Shown: in pieces, positions 1 through 8,560 of the stretch | How positions within the stretch are numbered: position 1 is the first letter of the stretch | Layout: each line of letters begins with the position of its first letter | Assembly (NCBI GenBank): GCA_036388895.1 | Contig: DASVQY010000061.1 | Coordinates: 1 to 64,000 of the forward strand | Origin: SXVE01 sp036388895 | GTDB lineage: Bacteria > Acidobacteriota > Blastocatellia > Pyrinomonadales > Pyrinomonadaceae | Direction of reading: 5' to 3' | Length of the DNA stretch: 64,000 nt | Position numbers and translations under genes: made by a program | The notes under the pieces: generated by a model | Databases searched by the model: none | Told to the model about the DNA's origin: nothing | The model's input: only the letters and a program-made list of their open reading frames with translations

Positions 1-483
1 GTGGAAAAAGCTGGCGAAAAGAAAATTCAGCGGGAAGCCATTCCGCTCTACGTCGTCCGCGCTGAAGCAATCGTTCAATCTAAAGCGACGCAGGCAATTA
101 TCAGAAGAGCGAACGCGAGCACCGAAACTATCGAGTTAAAGGATTCAAAATCCGATGATGTTCTTGTTTTTCCGGGTGATATTGTCGAATTTGCGGTCGG
201 CTCAGAAAAAGAAATTACGGCGGCTCCGGCAGTTAAATTTTATTTTATCGGCGGCGAAGTTTTATCGGGCGGGCAGAAGGATTTTTATCAAGGAATTACT
301 TTGACTCAGGCAATTCTCGCATCGGGCGGATTGCGAAAAGGAAATGTTAAAAAGGTAGTAATTCGCCGGAAGAATGCCCAGGGCTTGCTCATTCAATGGT
401 TATATGACTTAAAAGCCATAAAAGAAGGCAAAGAACCCGACCCGACGCTCGAACCTGGCGACACAGTAGAAGTCGGAAGTTAA
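1..483 (+). CDS. SLBB-domain polysaccharide export protein, 3' part
   Basis: The reading frame is open from the first base of the window, and the visible part has no signal peptide, so this is most likely the 3' end of a longer gene; the GTG at base 1 need not be the start. The last ~80 residues form an SLBB domain, recognisable from the pattern FYFIGGEV, then GITLTQAILASGG, and the closing LEPGDTVEV. SLBB domains are found in Wza/OPX-type periplasmic and outer-membrane proteins that export capsule or exopolysaccharide, and in related soluble ligand-binding proteins. The N-terminal half also contains an LVFPGDIVEF-type strand that may be a preceding SLBB-like unit. The gene ends 53 bp before the RNase P RNA gene. 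The export role is inferred from the domain only. Confidence 0.75.
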   Translation: MEKAGEKKIQREAIPLYVVRAEAIVQSKATQAIIRRANASTETIELKDSKSDDVLVFPGDIVEFAVGSEKEITAAPAVKFYFIGGEVLSGGQKDFYQGITLTQAILASGGLRKGNVKKVVIRRKNAQGLLIQWLYDLKAIKEGKEPDPTLEPGDTVEVGS

Positions 484-501
484 ACTCACAAAAATCAGGT
501 T

Positions 502-529
502 TTGAATGTTTAACAAAATTTGCTAAAAT
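502..529 (+). promoter_or_regulatory. Promoter of the RNase P RNA gene
   Basis: A TTGAAT -35 box (502-507) and a TAAAAT -10 box (524-529) are separated by 16 bp, and a TG lies just upstream of the -10 box, giving an extended -10. The predicted start falls near 536, exactly where the RNase P RNA begins to pair with its 3' end. Confidence 0.6.
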
Positions 530-535
530 TAAAAT

Positions 536-984
536 GCCTTGCAAAACCGAAACAAGTCGGGTAATCGCTTTTGTTTTTTTAACAACAGAGGAAAGTCCGA
601 ACACCGAAGGGCAGCGAGCCGGATAACGTCCGGGAGTTTTCTTTTTTTATAAAAGGGAACGACGACAAGTGCAACAGAGAACAGACCAGCCGATTCATTT
701 CGGATCGGTGATGGGTGAAACGGTGCGGTTCGTTTAGAACTTAAAGTAAGAGCGCACCAGCGCGTTTGGCGACAAGCGCGGCTAGGCAAACTCCTCGCGG
801 TGCAAGACCAAATAGAAAAACGCTTTTAAGCTGCCCGCTTAATGGACTGCCGAAAGGCGTCCGGCGTTTTCGGGTAGGTCGCTTGAGCTGTTCGGCAACG
901 TGCAGCCTAGATGAATGATTACCGTCCGGCATTTACAGCCGGAAACAAAATTCGGCTTACAAGCTTGTTTCGGGTCACAAGGCT
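536..984 (+). ncRNA. rnpB: RNase P RNA (bacterial class A)
   Basis: This is the catalytic RNA of RNase P, which trims the 5' leader of precursor tRNAs. Two diagnostic conserved blocks are present: GAGGAAAGTCCG at 588-599 (5' strand of P4 and flanks) and ACAAAATTCGGCTTAC at 945-960 (3' strand of P4). The ends close on each other as helix P1: CCGAAACAAG (547-556) is perfectly complementary to CTTGTTTCGG (964-973), and an outer GCCTTG (536-541) pairs with CAAGGC (978-983), followed by a T run. The length of about 449 nt is at the long end for class A. Several antisense reading frames over it are meaningless. A dedicated promoter lies directly upstream. Exact processed ends are inferred. Confidence 0.95.
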
Positions 985-1030
985 TTTTTATTTTTAAAAT
1001 TTCATTAAACTAAGGAGAAAACCTTATCTT

Positions 1031-1303
1031 ATGGCAAATCGAAAGGGCGTTTTTATCGGGGCATACGTTCCGAATGAATTAAAAGAATCATTACGGAGAC
1101 GTGCGGCTCTCGAACACCGGACGCTTTCGCAGGAAATCACCAGAATTTTAGTCGAAGCGGTACACGGAAAAGGTTTGCCGGTCGGAAGCGTTGACCGCCG
1201 GAACAACACCACGATTCCGCGACGCCGCTCGACCGATCCGCTGCCGCGCCGACGAGCGGAAGATTTACCGTACATCGCCCCGGAAGACAATAATAAAAAG
1301 TAG
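1031..1303 (+). CDS. Arc-type ribbon-helix-helix DNA-binding protein
   Basis: This 90-residue protein carries an Arc/MetJ-like ribbon-helix-helix core: a short strand (VFIGAYVPNELKESLRR), then helices containing ALEHRTLSQEITRIL. Such proteins bind DNA as dimers through the antiparallel strand and usually act as repressors or antitoxins. The C-terminal 40 residues are basic and probably disordered (RRRSTDPLPRRRAED). AGGAG at about 1013-1017 lies 13 nt before the ATG, a little far but plausible. No toxin gene neighbours it: RNase P RNA is upstream and a terminator closes the gene downstream. A free-standing regulator is more likely than an antitoxin. The target is unknown. Confidence 0.75.
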   Translation: MANRKGVFIGAYVPNELKESLRRRAALEHRTLSQEITRILVEAVHGKGLPVGSVDRRNNTTIPRRRSTDPLPRRRAEDLPYIAPEDNNKK

Positions 1304-1328
1304 TTTTACAGCAATTTTAATAATAAGA

Positions 1329-1371
1329 AATCGGTGTCGCCGTTCTCCTGAAACGACGCCGATTTTTTTTT
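1329..1371 (+). terminator. Rho-independent terminator
   Basis: An 11-bp stem (1329-1339 with 1354-1363, one G-U pair, loop CCGTTCTCCTGAAA) runs directly into nine T residues. It ends the ribbon-helix-helix transcript. Confidence 0.85.
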
Positions 1372-1399
1372 GTTCGATAATTTGATAAAATTTGGATAA

Positions 1400-2143
1400 A
1401 TGAAAAGCAAGTCATTTTGGATTTCAATCGTTGCCGTCGGCATCAGTTTCATCGGCGGATTTATCTTAGCGAACGCTTTTAATCGCAATGAGTTGGACGG
1501 GCTTCGCGCTGAAAATGCGCGATTGAAAAGCCAATCTTCTCAAACAGGACAAAATCAATCCGATCTCGCCTTAACAGAAAATGAAATCCGCCAAAAAATT
1601 GCCGAAGCCGACAAAAACCCTTCTGATTTTTCATTTCAAAAAAATCTCGGGCTTGCTTTATATCGCTACGCGGCGATGAAGCAGGATTCGATTTTGCTTT
1701 CGGAAATAGAAAAAATTCTCAAGCGAGCTTATGACTTGAATAATAAGGATTATGAAGTAACCGTCGCGCTCGGTAATTTGCAGTTTGATTTGGGGTATTT
1801 AAGAAATAAAAATGAGAATTTCGCGCAGGCTCGCGAGTATTATCAGAAAGCGCTGGAAAATAACCCGAAAGACGTAAACGTAAGAACCGATTACGGTTTA
1901 ACATACTTTTTGCAAAACCCGCCGGACTATGAAAAAGCTATCGTCGAATTTCGCAAATCTTTAGAAGAGAATCCGAAAAACGAAAGAACTTTGCAATTTC
2001 TAACGCAGGCTTTACTGCAAACCGGGAATACCGCAGAGGCGGAAGCAAGCCACGCAAAATTAAAGGAAATCAACCCGAACACACCGAATCTCGCCGAATT
2101 TCAGGCGCAAATGGCGCAAAGCAAGAGCGCCGCCGAAAAATAA
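1400..2143 (+). CDS. Membrane-anchored tetratricopeptide-repeat protein
   Basis: The 247-residue protein starts with a signal-anchor (residues 5-25, WISIVAVGISFIGGFILANAF), followed by a short coiled coil (ELDGLRAENARLKSQ) and then TPR-type helical hairpins from about residue 60 to 230. The TPR pattern is visible in units such as FAQAREYYQKALENNPKD and YEKAIVEFRKSLEENPKN. TPR domains mediate protein-protein contacts; with a membrane anchor and periplasmic repeats this could be an assembly or cytochrome-c-maturation-like (CcmH/NrfG type) scaffold, but no partner is identified. It is followed after 9 bp by a PP0621-type gene and the two are probably cotranscribed. Start: ATG with a weak GGA 5 nt upstream. 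Confidence 0.75.
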   Translation: MKSKSFWISIVAVGISFIGGFILANAFNRNELDGLRAENARLKSQSSQTGQNQSDLALTENEIRQKIAEADKNPSDFSFQKNLGLALYRYAAMKQDSILLSEIEKILKRAYDLNNKDYEVTVALGNLQFDLGYLRNKNENFAQAREYYQKALENNPKDVNVRTDYGLTYFLQNPPDYEKAIVEFRKSLEENPKNERTLQFLTQALLQTGNTAEAEASHAKLKEINPNTPNLAEFQAQMAQSKSAAEK

Positions 2144-2152
2144 ACAAAACAA

Positions 2153-2446
2153 ATGAAGTTTTTAATAATTTTTGTTTTACTTCTTGTTGTTCTGGCGCTG
2201 ATTGCGATGCGCTACAGAAAACAAATTCAAACGGCTCTATACGTTTGGAGAATGTTTAGAAAAATGCGGCAATTCGATAAACCGCAGGAAAAACGTATCG
2301 AGACGGCTGAAACTCCTGCAAATGCAGCGCTTGTTCGATGCGTCGGCTGCGGAAACTGGGTAGCGGAAACGAACGTTTTGAAAATGGGCAACAAAATTTC
2401 TTACTGCTCTGCAGCTTGCATCGAAAAGTCGGTTAATAAAGCGTAG
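2153..2446 (+). CDS. PP0621-family small membrane zinc-ribbon protein
   Basis: A 97-residue protein with an N-terminal membrane helix (residues 2-19, KFLIIFVLLLVVLALIAM), a charged linker and a C-terminal four-cysteine knuckle: CVGC near residue 62 and CSAAC near residue 87. The arrangement (membrane helix, linker, LVRC..C, YC...C) matches PP0621-like proteins, which are widespread, short and of unknown function, usually next to pilus or signalling genes. A prepilin peptidase lies convergently just downstream, 9 bp away. No Shine-Dalgarno is visible, and translation may be coupled to the TPR gene 9 bp upstream. The metal-binding role is inferred from the cysteines. Confidence 0.65.
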   Translation: MKFLIIFVLLLVVLALIAMRYRKQIQTALYVWRMFRKMRQFDKPQEKRIETAETPANAALVRCVGCGNWVAETNVLKMGNKISYCSAACIEKSVNKA

Positions 2447-2455
2447 TTCTGATTT

Positions 2456-3349
2456 TTAAGGAACAAATGTTTCCAGATACCATTTTATAAGCTGTTCGCC
2501 GAAAAGAAGCGACAAAATCGAACCGATTCCGAGAAAAATGCCGAAAGGAATTTGCGTCTGCAAATCCTTTTCTTTTTGGCGATAAATGACGAGCATTCCG
2601 ATGACCGCGCCGGAAAACGCTCCGAGAAAGATTGAAAGAATCGTCAATCTCCAACCCAGAAGAGCGCCGACGGCGAACATCATTTTAACGTCGCCCAAAC
2701 CCATCGCGTCAACGCCGCGCAGCATTTTCCAGATCGCGCCGACCAGCCACAAAAATCCGCCGCCGACCAAACCGCCTAAAACAGCGCCGATTAATGAAAC
2801 CAGCCACGACGGGTAATTTTGAAAATATGTCAAAGGCGCGAATTTCGTATCGGAAAAATATTCGGCGGAAAGAAAAAGCGGAAATAAAAGCCGGACAAGC
2901 AGAGAAAAAACGAGCAGCGGATAAGTTATAACATTCGGCAAAATCATATGTTCGGCGTCAATAAAAATCAGCGCGACGATTGCCGTCACAAAAATTAAAC
3001 TTACCGGAAGAAAAGCATTAAACCCTATTTGCCAGAAAACCAAAACGTATAGCAGCGCCGTTAAAAACTCGACCGCCGGATAACGCGCAGATATTTTTTC
3101 CTTGCAGTTACGGCATTTTCCTCCGAGAATCAACCAGCTCAAAATCGGAATATTATCGTAGGCTTTTATGGGAGTTTTGCATTTCGGGCAAGCCGAATTC
3201 GGAAAAACGATTGACTCTTCGTTCGGAACGCGGTGAATGACGACGTTCAGAAAGCTTCCGACAATCGCGCCGAAAGCGAAAACAAATAAAAATCCGACGA
3301 TATCGGGCATACCTGTAACCGTTTCAAACGAAGATAAAAAAATTCTCAT
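2456..3349 (-). CDS. pilD: Prepilin peptidase / leader peptidase A24A
   Basis: This polytopic inner-membrane aspartic protease (297 residues) cleaves and N-methylates type IV prepilins and type II secretion pseudopilins. Seen: the N-terminal GSFLNVVIHRVP motif, a cytosolic zinc-binding pair of CxxC motifs (CPKCKTPIKAYDNIP and CRNCKEKIS), the first catalytic aspartate in FIDAEHMILPN and the second in the GLGDVKMMF motif. There are about seven hydrophobic segments, as expected. The start is well supported: GAGGT lies 6 nt before ATG at 3349. There are no pilin or gsp genes nearby, so the substrates are encoded elsewhere. Methyltransferase activity is expected because the cysteines are present. 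Confidence 0.93.
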   Translation of the reverse strand: MRIFLSSFETVTGMPDIVGFLFVFAFGAIVGSFLNVVIHRVPNEESIVFPNSACPKCKTPIKAYDNIPILSWLILGGKCRNCKEKISARYPAVEFLTALLYVLVFWQIGFNAFLPVSLIFVTAIVALIFIDAEHMILPNVITYPLLVFSLLVRLLFPLFLSAEYFSDTKFAPLTYFQNYPSWLVSLIGAVLGGLVGGGFLWLVGAIWKMLRGVDAMGLGDVKMMFAVGALLGWRLTILSIFLGAFSGAVIGMLVIYRQKEKDLQTQIPFGIFLGIGSILSLLFGEQLIKWYLETFVP

Positions 3350-3652
3350 TATTACCTCAAAAAATTATGAAATGAATTTTGAAAAGAAATGCGGCGGAAA
3401 ATGAAGCGGCGGAATTGAATTCCGTAAATATAATAACGGTTTGTCGCGGAAAGGAAAAGCAAAAATACAAAAATCTTCAAAAGTCTTATTAATTTTAGCT
3501 TTGAATTAAACTTTGTACGTAAAAAACGAAGATTCAAGTTTATAAGCCTTAGTAAACGGAACCTCAAGTTGAATTCAAGAATACCTCAAGGCAAATATTT
3601 TATTCTTCTGACAGATAGAATGAGACATTTTTGAAACGACTGGAGATTTATT
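3350..3652. other. Divergent intergenic region between pilD and the S8 protease
   Basis: About 300 bp of AT-rich sequence that must hold both divergent promoters. A GCGGCGGAA motif occurs twice (around 3400 and 3411), and CCTCAAG occurs twice near the right end. GGAG lies 8 nt before the protease ATG. I cannot pick a convincing -35/-10 pair. Confidence 0.4.
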
Positions 3653-6076
3653 ATGAACAGATTATTAAAATTTTTGGCAATTTCGTTTTTTGCTGTAACC
3701 TTTCAGATTACGGCGTTTGCCCTGCCGTCGGTTGACCGCTTACTGAATCAACAGGTTGCCGCATTGCCGCTCAAGTTGACGCGGGTCGTGATTACGTTCG
3801 ATCACAAATTGAGCACGGCGGATTTCACGATGTTGAAATCGCTCGGCATAACCGGCGGGGTTTATATGCGCGAATTGCCGATGGTTTTGACGAAAGTAAA
3901 TCTGATTCAGCTTAATTCTCTCAAACAAAAAAGCGGAATCCGCTCGCTTTACGCGAATCGGACTTTCAAATTGCTCGACCTCGAAAGCAGAACGATTGCT
4001 GGCGTCGAAAACTTGATCAGAGACGCGGAAGTTGCCAATCGGAATCAAACGCTGCCTATGACAGGAAAGAACATCGGCGTGGCGTATATTGATACGGGAA
4101 TTGACGCGACGCACCCGGATTTGACTTTGGGCGAATCGGTCGTGCAAAACGTCTTTTTTGCTACGGCGGAGGTTCCGCTTAATTTGCCGGCTGAATTTGT
4201 CCCCGTTCTACCGGTTGAAAACCAATTGATAACTGACGTTGAAGGCGGGCATGGAACTTTCGGCGCGGGCGTTACCGCCGGAACGGGAAAGGCTTCGGGC
4301 GGGCTTTATAAAGGAATGGCGCCGGGTGCGAAATTAATCGGCATTACGGCGGGAAACGATGTCGGTCTTTCGACTTTTGCGATTGTTCAGGCGATGGATT
4401 ACACCCTCGTCAATCAGTTTCGCTACAACATTCGCGTATGCAACAATTCATACGGAACCACGCTCGCCGATAATCCGTACGACCCTAACGACCCGATTAA
4501 TACGGCGACAAGAATGATGCACGACCGGAACATCGCTGTTGTTTTTGCCGCCGGAAATGACGGAGAAGGCGTTGATAAAATTAATCCGTATTCGGTCGCT
4601 CCGTGGGTAATTTCAGTAGCCGCATCGGAAAAACGCGGTTTGGGAACACCGGCTGATTTTTCTTCGCGCGGCAATGACAACGGAACCGGAACGGATACGC
4701 CCGGTCAACCAGCCAACCCGGACGCATTGCCGAATCTGCGCCCCGATATTACAGGTTCGGGCGTTGACATTAAAAGCACGCGCTCGAAAGCTCCGGGGGT
4801 AACGAACGTAGCCGGAACGATTCCGATTTTTGTCGGCGCAAACGATACTTCGACGATTCCGCCGGCTTTGTTGCCATATTATACGACTTCCCAGGGAACG
4901 AGCTTTTCGACGCCGCAAGTTTCGGGAATCGTCGCGTTGATGCTCGAAGCGAATCCGCTTTTAACTCCCGACGAAATCGTAACAATTTTGCGTCGAACGG
5001 CAACGCCGATGCCGTATGAAGAAAGAATTGTGGGAAGCGGCTATGTTGACGCGCACAACGCCGTTCGAGCCGCTTTCGCAATGTCCGCGGTTCCGCATCC
5101 GGCGAATCTATTTCCGACCAGCGACCCGAATGCGCCGCAAATATTCGATGCTGCCGACGACCAGCTCGGAACGACCGCACAGGATATTCGCGAAGCAAAA
5201 TTTAAATTCGATTCAGCAACGAATCAGATCGTTTATACGCTGGCATTGACCGATCTCTCTGTTCGCACTCCGAATATGCGCTGGACATTAACCTCGAACT
5301 TTGGAGAGACTGCTATTTTTGTAAACGCTTCGATAGATGAAACAAGCACGACTTATAAATACGGAAGAATAACGGCGCTCGCTACGGGAACAAAAAATCA
5401 GGAAACACTCGGAACAGCCGATTCGGGTGAGATCAGCGGCAATAAAATAACGATTCGTTTGTCGCTCGATAAAATTAATGCAGCAGTAGCAAAAAATGTT
5501 TTCGGAACGACTTCGACGGGGACGAAAGCTGATTCGCAAATTTTGATCGGTTCTTCTTTGTCGGGCGGGTTGCTTTTGAATTCAGATACTGCGACGGGTT
5601 CCGATTTCACCGTCGGCGGAAGTTCAAATCAAGAGCCGACGCCTACGCCGACACCGGAACCAACCGCGACACCGGCGCCCGAGCCGACTGCGACACCCGA
5701 ACCGACGCCGACTTCAACTCCTGTACCGACGCCGGAGCCTACACCCGAACCGACGCCAAATCCAACGCCCGCGCCGGCAACAACTTCTGACGGACGGTTT
5801 GATGAACGCTATTCGGGTACGCTAAATGTTGGACAGCCGTCGGTTGTTATTCCTTTTGAACTCCGGCGTTCGACGCTCGACGCTCAGATCAATCAAAATC
5901 ACGGCAATCAACAGATACAGTTTGATTTGCTCGATACAAACGGCAACTTTATTGCAACCGCGCCGAATAAGAAAATTTATTTGGAAAACTTAAATCCCGG
6001 AAAATACTTTTACCGGGTTCGCGGAAACGTCAGCAAAGCGGTTGACTTCACGATCAAAAGCGGACAGGGACAGTAA
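3653..6076 (+). CDS. Secreted subtilisin-like S8 serine protease
   Basis: An 807-residue exported protease. An N-terminal signal peptide (residues 1-23, ending ITAFA) is followed by a propeptide-like I9 region, then the peptidase S8 domain. The catalytic triad is visible: Asp147 in YIDTGID, His200 in GGHGTFGAG and Ser417 in GTSFSTPQVSG; the oxyanion Asn302 is in AAGNDGEG. After the catalytic domain (to about residue 480) comes a beta-rich region of ~180 residues, then a proline/threonine-rich linker (~660-710) and a C-terminal beta domain resembling a pre-peptidase C-terminal (PPC) module. The P/T-rich spacer suggests a surface or extracellular enzyme. GGAG 8 nt upstream supports the start. 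It is a single-gene unit with a terminator 10 bp after the stop. Confidence 0.92.
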   Translation: MNRLLKFLAISFFAVTFQITAFALPSVDRLLNQQVAALPLKLTRVVITFDHKLSTADFTMLKSLGITGGVYMRELPMVLTKVNLIQLNSLKQKSGIRSLYANRTFKLLDLESRTIAGVENLIRDAEVANRNQTLPMTGKNIGVAYIDTGIDATHPDLTLGESVVQNVFFATAEVPLNLPAEFVPVLPVENQLITDVEGGHGTFGAGVTAGTGKASGGLYKGMAPGAKLIGITAGNDVGLSTFAIVQAMDYTLVNQFRYNIRVCNNSYGTTLADNPYDPNDPINTATRMMHDRNIAVVFAAGNDGEGVDKINPYSVAPWVISVAASEKRGLGTPADFSSRGNDNGTGTDTPGQPANPDALPNLRPDITGSGVDIKSTRSKAPGVTNVAGTIPIFVGANDTSTIPPALLPYYTTSQGTSFSTPQVSGIVALMLEANPLLTPDEIVTILRRTATPMPYEERIVGSGYVDAHNAVRAAFAMSAVPHPANLFPTSDPNAPQIFDAADDQLGTTAQDIREAKFKFDSATNQIVYTLALTDLSVRTPNMRWTLTSNFGETAIFVNASIDETSTTYKYGRITALATGTKNQETLGTADSGEISGNKITIRLSLDKINAAVAKNVFGTTSTGTKADSQILIGSSLSGGLLLNSDTATGSDFTVGGSSNQEPTPTPTPEPTATPAPEPTATPEPTPTSTPVPTPEPTPEPTPNPTPAPATTSDGRFDERYSGTLNVGQPSVVIPFELRRSTLDAQINQNHGNQQIQFDLLDTNGNFIATAPNKKIYLENLNPGKYFYRVRGNVSKAVDFTIKSGQGQ
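5632..5783 (+). repeat. Proline/threonine-rich tandem coding repeat
   Basis: In-frame tandem units of the type CCGACGCCGACACC encode a PTPTPEPTATPEP-like linker within the S8 protease. The repeat is degenerate at DNA level but regular at protein level, a typical flexible spacer between an extracellular enzyme domain and a C-terminal domain. Such tracts often vary in length between strains. Confidence 0.8.
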
Positions 6077-6085
6077 ACAGCCGGC

Positions 6086-6125
6086 AAAAAAGAGTTGAGT
6101 TAGAAAAACTCAACTCTTTTTTTAT
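6086..6125 (+). terminator. Rho-independent terminator of the S8 protease gene
   Basis: A 10-bp perfect stem (GAGTTGAGT and its complement ACTCAACTC, extended by A/T pairs) with loop TAGAAAA is followed by a T run at 6117-6123. The flanking A run on the left would also let it work in the opposite direction. Confidence 0.9.
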
Positions 6126-6222
6126 TCAGTCTGGAATAAATTGCAGTAAATCGTACATTTTGAATTTTGAGATAATATTTTTTTTCTTGATGTGAGAAAA
6201 CAAAAAAAACTAAAATAAACGA

Positions 6223-6960
6223 ATGATACAAACTGCAAAAGTGAAAAAGATTGCATTCATTTTGTATCTCGCCGCGCTTCACGCGCTCGCCGCTTTTTTT
6301 ATATATGAAAGAATTAACCGCATTTATCAACCGGAAAGTGCAAAAAGCGAAACGTTAAATCCGGTTGTTCCGCTTCCATCGCCGGTTTCGATTCCGTTTG
6401 AAGCGAATAATCTTCCGCCCGAAAACAAACTGCCGTCAAATAATTCACCCGAATCGCCGCAAATTCAGCAAGAAACAAGTCTTCCGCAAAATTCAGAAGC
6501 TCCGGCTGCTTCAGAAAAATTAATGATTCCGGTTATCGGCATCAAACGAGAAGATTTGCAGGATACTTATACGCAATCTCGTTCGGGCGGTCGCGTTCAC
6601 AATGCGATTGATATAATGGCGCCCGCCGGAGCGCCCGTCGTCGCTGCCGCCGATGGAGAAATCGCAAAGTTTTTCGACAGTCAATTAGGCGGTATAACTA
6701 TTTATCAATGGAGCGCAGATAAAAAATTTGTGTATTATTACGCTCATCTGCAGCGCCGGGCAGACAATCTTCAAGAAAAATCTTTCGTTAAGAAAGGACA
6801 AATCATCGGCTATGTCGGGGATACCGGAAATTCGGGAGCGGGGAATTATCATCTGCACTTTTCGATTATTGTGCCGACGACGCCAAACCGTCATTGGGAC
6901 GGAACCAACGTCAATCCGTATCCAATCTTAAAAGAGGGGATAGAGGCTCCCGCCAGATAA
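6223..6960 (+). CDS. M23-family peptidoglycan endopeptidase
   Basis: A 245-residue membrane-anchored zinc peptidase. It has a signal-anchor (residues 9-28), a low-complexity Pro/Ser/Asn linker (35-100) and a LytM/M23 domain from about residue 103. Zinc ligands are visible: His126 and Asp130 in VHNAID, and His212 in the HLHFS motif (residues 210-214), with the YYAHL histidine as the additional active-site residue. M23 enzymes cut peptide cross-links of the cell wall. The next gene, an L,D-transpeptidase lipoprotein, makes the opposite kind of change, so the pair may remodel peptidoglycan together. No SD is visible at the ATG. The sequence around the stop is an exact 11-bp duplication (6950-6971). 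Confidence 0.9.
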   Translation: MIQTAKVKKIAFILYLAALHALAAFFIYERINRIYQPESAKSETLNPVVPLPSPVSIPFEANNLPPENKLPSNNSPESPQIQQETSLPQNSEAPAASEKLMIPVIGIKREDLQDTYTQSRSGGRVHNAIDIMAPAGAPVVAAADGEIAKFFDSQLGGITIYQWSADKKFVYYYAHLQRRADNLQEKSFVKKGQIIGYVGDTGNSGAGNYHLHFSIIVPTTPNRHWDGTNVNPYPILKEGIEAPAR

Positions 6961-7045
6961 CCGCCAGATAAAAGGAATGATACTTGCTAGCGAATTCTGA
7001 AAGTTGGATTGTGTATTAATCCGAAACGGTTTTACTTTTAGAATT

Positions 7046-8482
7046 ATGAAAAAATTAAACTTTTACCACTCTAAAACTGTAATTTACAGTATAGTTCTGC
7101 TGATTTTCGCCGCTTTTTTAGGCGGTTGCGAAGCTCCGACAGTTACAAATACAGCGCCTGCAACAAACACAAATACAGCTCCGGCAACGAATGCTAACAT
7201 TGCTCAGGCGCCGCCGACAAACAATAGAAATGTAGCCGCTTTACCCGTAACATTGCCGGTTCTGGACGCGATGTTTTTTGACGAAGGTTTTAATGAAGAA
7301 TTGAAAACAAAACTTCAATTAACCGACGAACAAATCGAAAAACTGAAAAACGTTTCGCGCGAAGCAGTCGGAAATCTGGAAGAGGCTGAAGATTATGACG
7401 GAGGCTCGACTCGTGCGGCGACTACGCGTGCCGAGGAACAAATTCGGTCAATTATCGGCGACGATAAAACGAATCAATTGTTTGAATTGGTGCGAAATCG
7501 CTGGTCGAGCGGCACTACGGAAATGGCTTCGGCAGGAAAACCGAACGCGATCCCGACCGATTCGCGCATCGTCGTGAATGCTCCGGCTTATCGAATGGAC
7601 GTTTTCCAGGACGGAAATTTAACAAAATCATACAAAGTCGGAATTGGCTACCCGGAATTTCCGCTGCCGACCGGAATGCGAAAAGCCGATACCATTATTT
7701 TCAATCCAACCTGGACGCCGCCCGATGAACCTTGGGTGAAAGGCAAAGTCAAGCCCGGTCAAAAGGTCGAAGCCGGAAGCAAGCTGAATCCGCTCGGACC
7801 GATTAAAATTCCAATCGGTCTGCCTTCGCTGATTCACGGCGGCAAATCCCCGGCTCGGCTCGGCAGCTTTGCTTCGCACGGCTGCGTCGGTTTGACTGAT
7901 CAACAGGTGCAGGATTTCTCGGTTGTTTTAGCGCAGCTTTCCGGCTCTCAATTGACGCCTGAAGACGTAAAAAACTACGAAAAGCAAAAAACCGAAACGA
8001 AAAACTTCAAATTAAACGCTTCAATTCCCATCGAATTGCGTTATGAAACAATCGTCGTGGAAGACGGAAAGTTAAAAATTTATCGCGATGTTTACGAGCG
8101 GGGAACGAATACATTAGAAAATCTCCGGCGGGTATTGGATTCTTACGGAGTCGCCTTCGACAGTTTGAGTCAGCCGGATCAGCAGAAAATCATTCAGGCG
8201 CTTAACGAAATGAACAGAGACGCGCAGGGAAATCTGATTGTCGAAAACGTGGAAACTGCCCCAGCGGGTTCGCCCGATGCGGCTAGTAATTCTAATACGA
8301 ATACTAATTCCACAAACAAAAGCCAGGGAAATTCCAATTCAAATAAAGGCAACTCGAATTCCGACGACGGAAAAGTAACGCGAACAATCAAAGGCAAAAA
8401 AGAAGTTGCGGTTAATCTGGCACAACTTCAAGGCAAAGGTTATCCGGCACCCGTTGCTTTGAATTCCGGCGGGTCAAAATAA
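7046..8482 (+). CDS. L,D-transpeptidase (YkuD) lipoprotein
   Basis: The frame is open from 7004, but the ATG at 7046 gives a proper lipoprotein signal (MKKLNFYH..., lipobox LGGC with Cys28), so I take 7046; 478 residues. After an Asn/Thr/Pro-rich spacer there is a helical domain with EQIEKLKNVSRE, then the YkuD catalytic domain from about residue 170. The active-site cysteine is Cys280 in SHGCVGL, preceded by the conserved His in LIHGGK. The usual motif is SHGC followed by a hydrophobic residue and then Arg or Asn; here that last position is Gly. These enzymes form 3-3 cross-links or attach proteins to peptidoglycan in the periplasm. The C-terminus has an Asn/Ser-rich tail, then a VTRTIKGKKEVAVNL segment. 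It lies downstream of the M23 gene and is convergent with hemL. Confidence 0.88.
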   Translation: MKKLNFYHSKTVIYSIVLLIFAAFLGGCEAPTVTNTAPATNTNTAPATNANIAQAPPTNNRNVAALPVTLPVLDAMFFDEGFNEELKTKLQLTDEQIEKLKNVSREAVGNLEEAEDYDGGSTRAATTRAEEQIRSIIGDDKTNQLFELVRNRWSSGTTEMASAGKPNAIPTDSRIVVNAPAYRMDVFQDGNLTKSYKVGIGYPEFPLPTGMRKADTIIFNPTWTPPDEPWVKGKVKPGQKVEAGSKLNPLGPIKIPIGLPSLIHGGKSPARLGSFASHGCVGLTDQQVQDFSVVLAQLSGSQLTPEDVKNYEKQKTETKNFKLNASIPIELRYETIVVEDGKLKIYRDVYERGTNTLENLRRVLDSYGVAFDSLSQPDQQKIIQALNEMNRDAQGNLIVENVETAPAGSPDAASNSNTNTNSTNKSQGNSNSNKGNSNSDDGKVTRTIKGKKEVAVNLAQLQGKGYPAPVALNSGGSK

Positions 8483-8504
8483 TATTTTTTACTGTTCTGC
8501 AAAA

Positions 8505-8546
8505 GAAAAAGCCGCGTTTGAGTTTAACTTCAAACGCGGCTTTTTT
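8505..8546. terminator. Bidirectional terminator between the L,D-transpeptidase and hemL
   Basis: A perfect 10-bp GC-rich stem (GCCGCGTTTG at 8511-8520 with its complement at 8531-8540) is bordered by an A run on the left and a T run on the right, so it can end both convergent transcripts. Confidence 0.92.
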
Positions 8547-8560
8547 CGGTTTTTCTGCGA

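Noticed and set aside
529..932. Antisense reading frames across the RNase P RNA
   Set aside because: The sequence is clearly rnpB with both diagnostic blocks; the frames have no protein-like composition.
5632..5783. Repeated DNA resembling a CRISPR array
   Set aside because: The repeats are contiguous, in frame and encode a Pro/Thr linker; there are no spacers.
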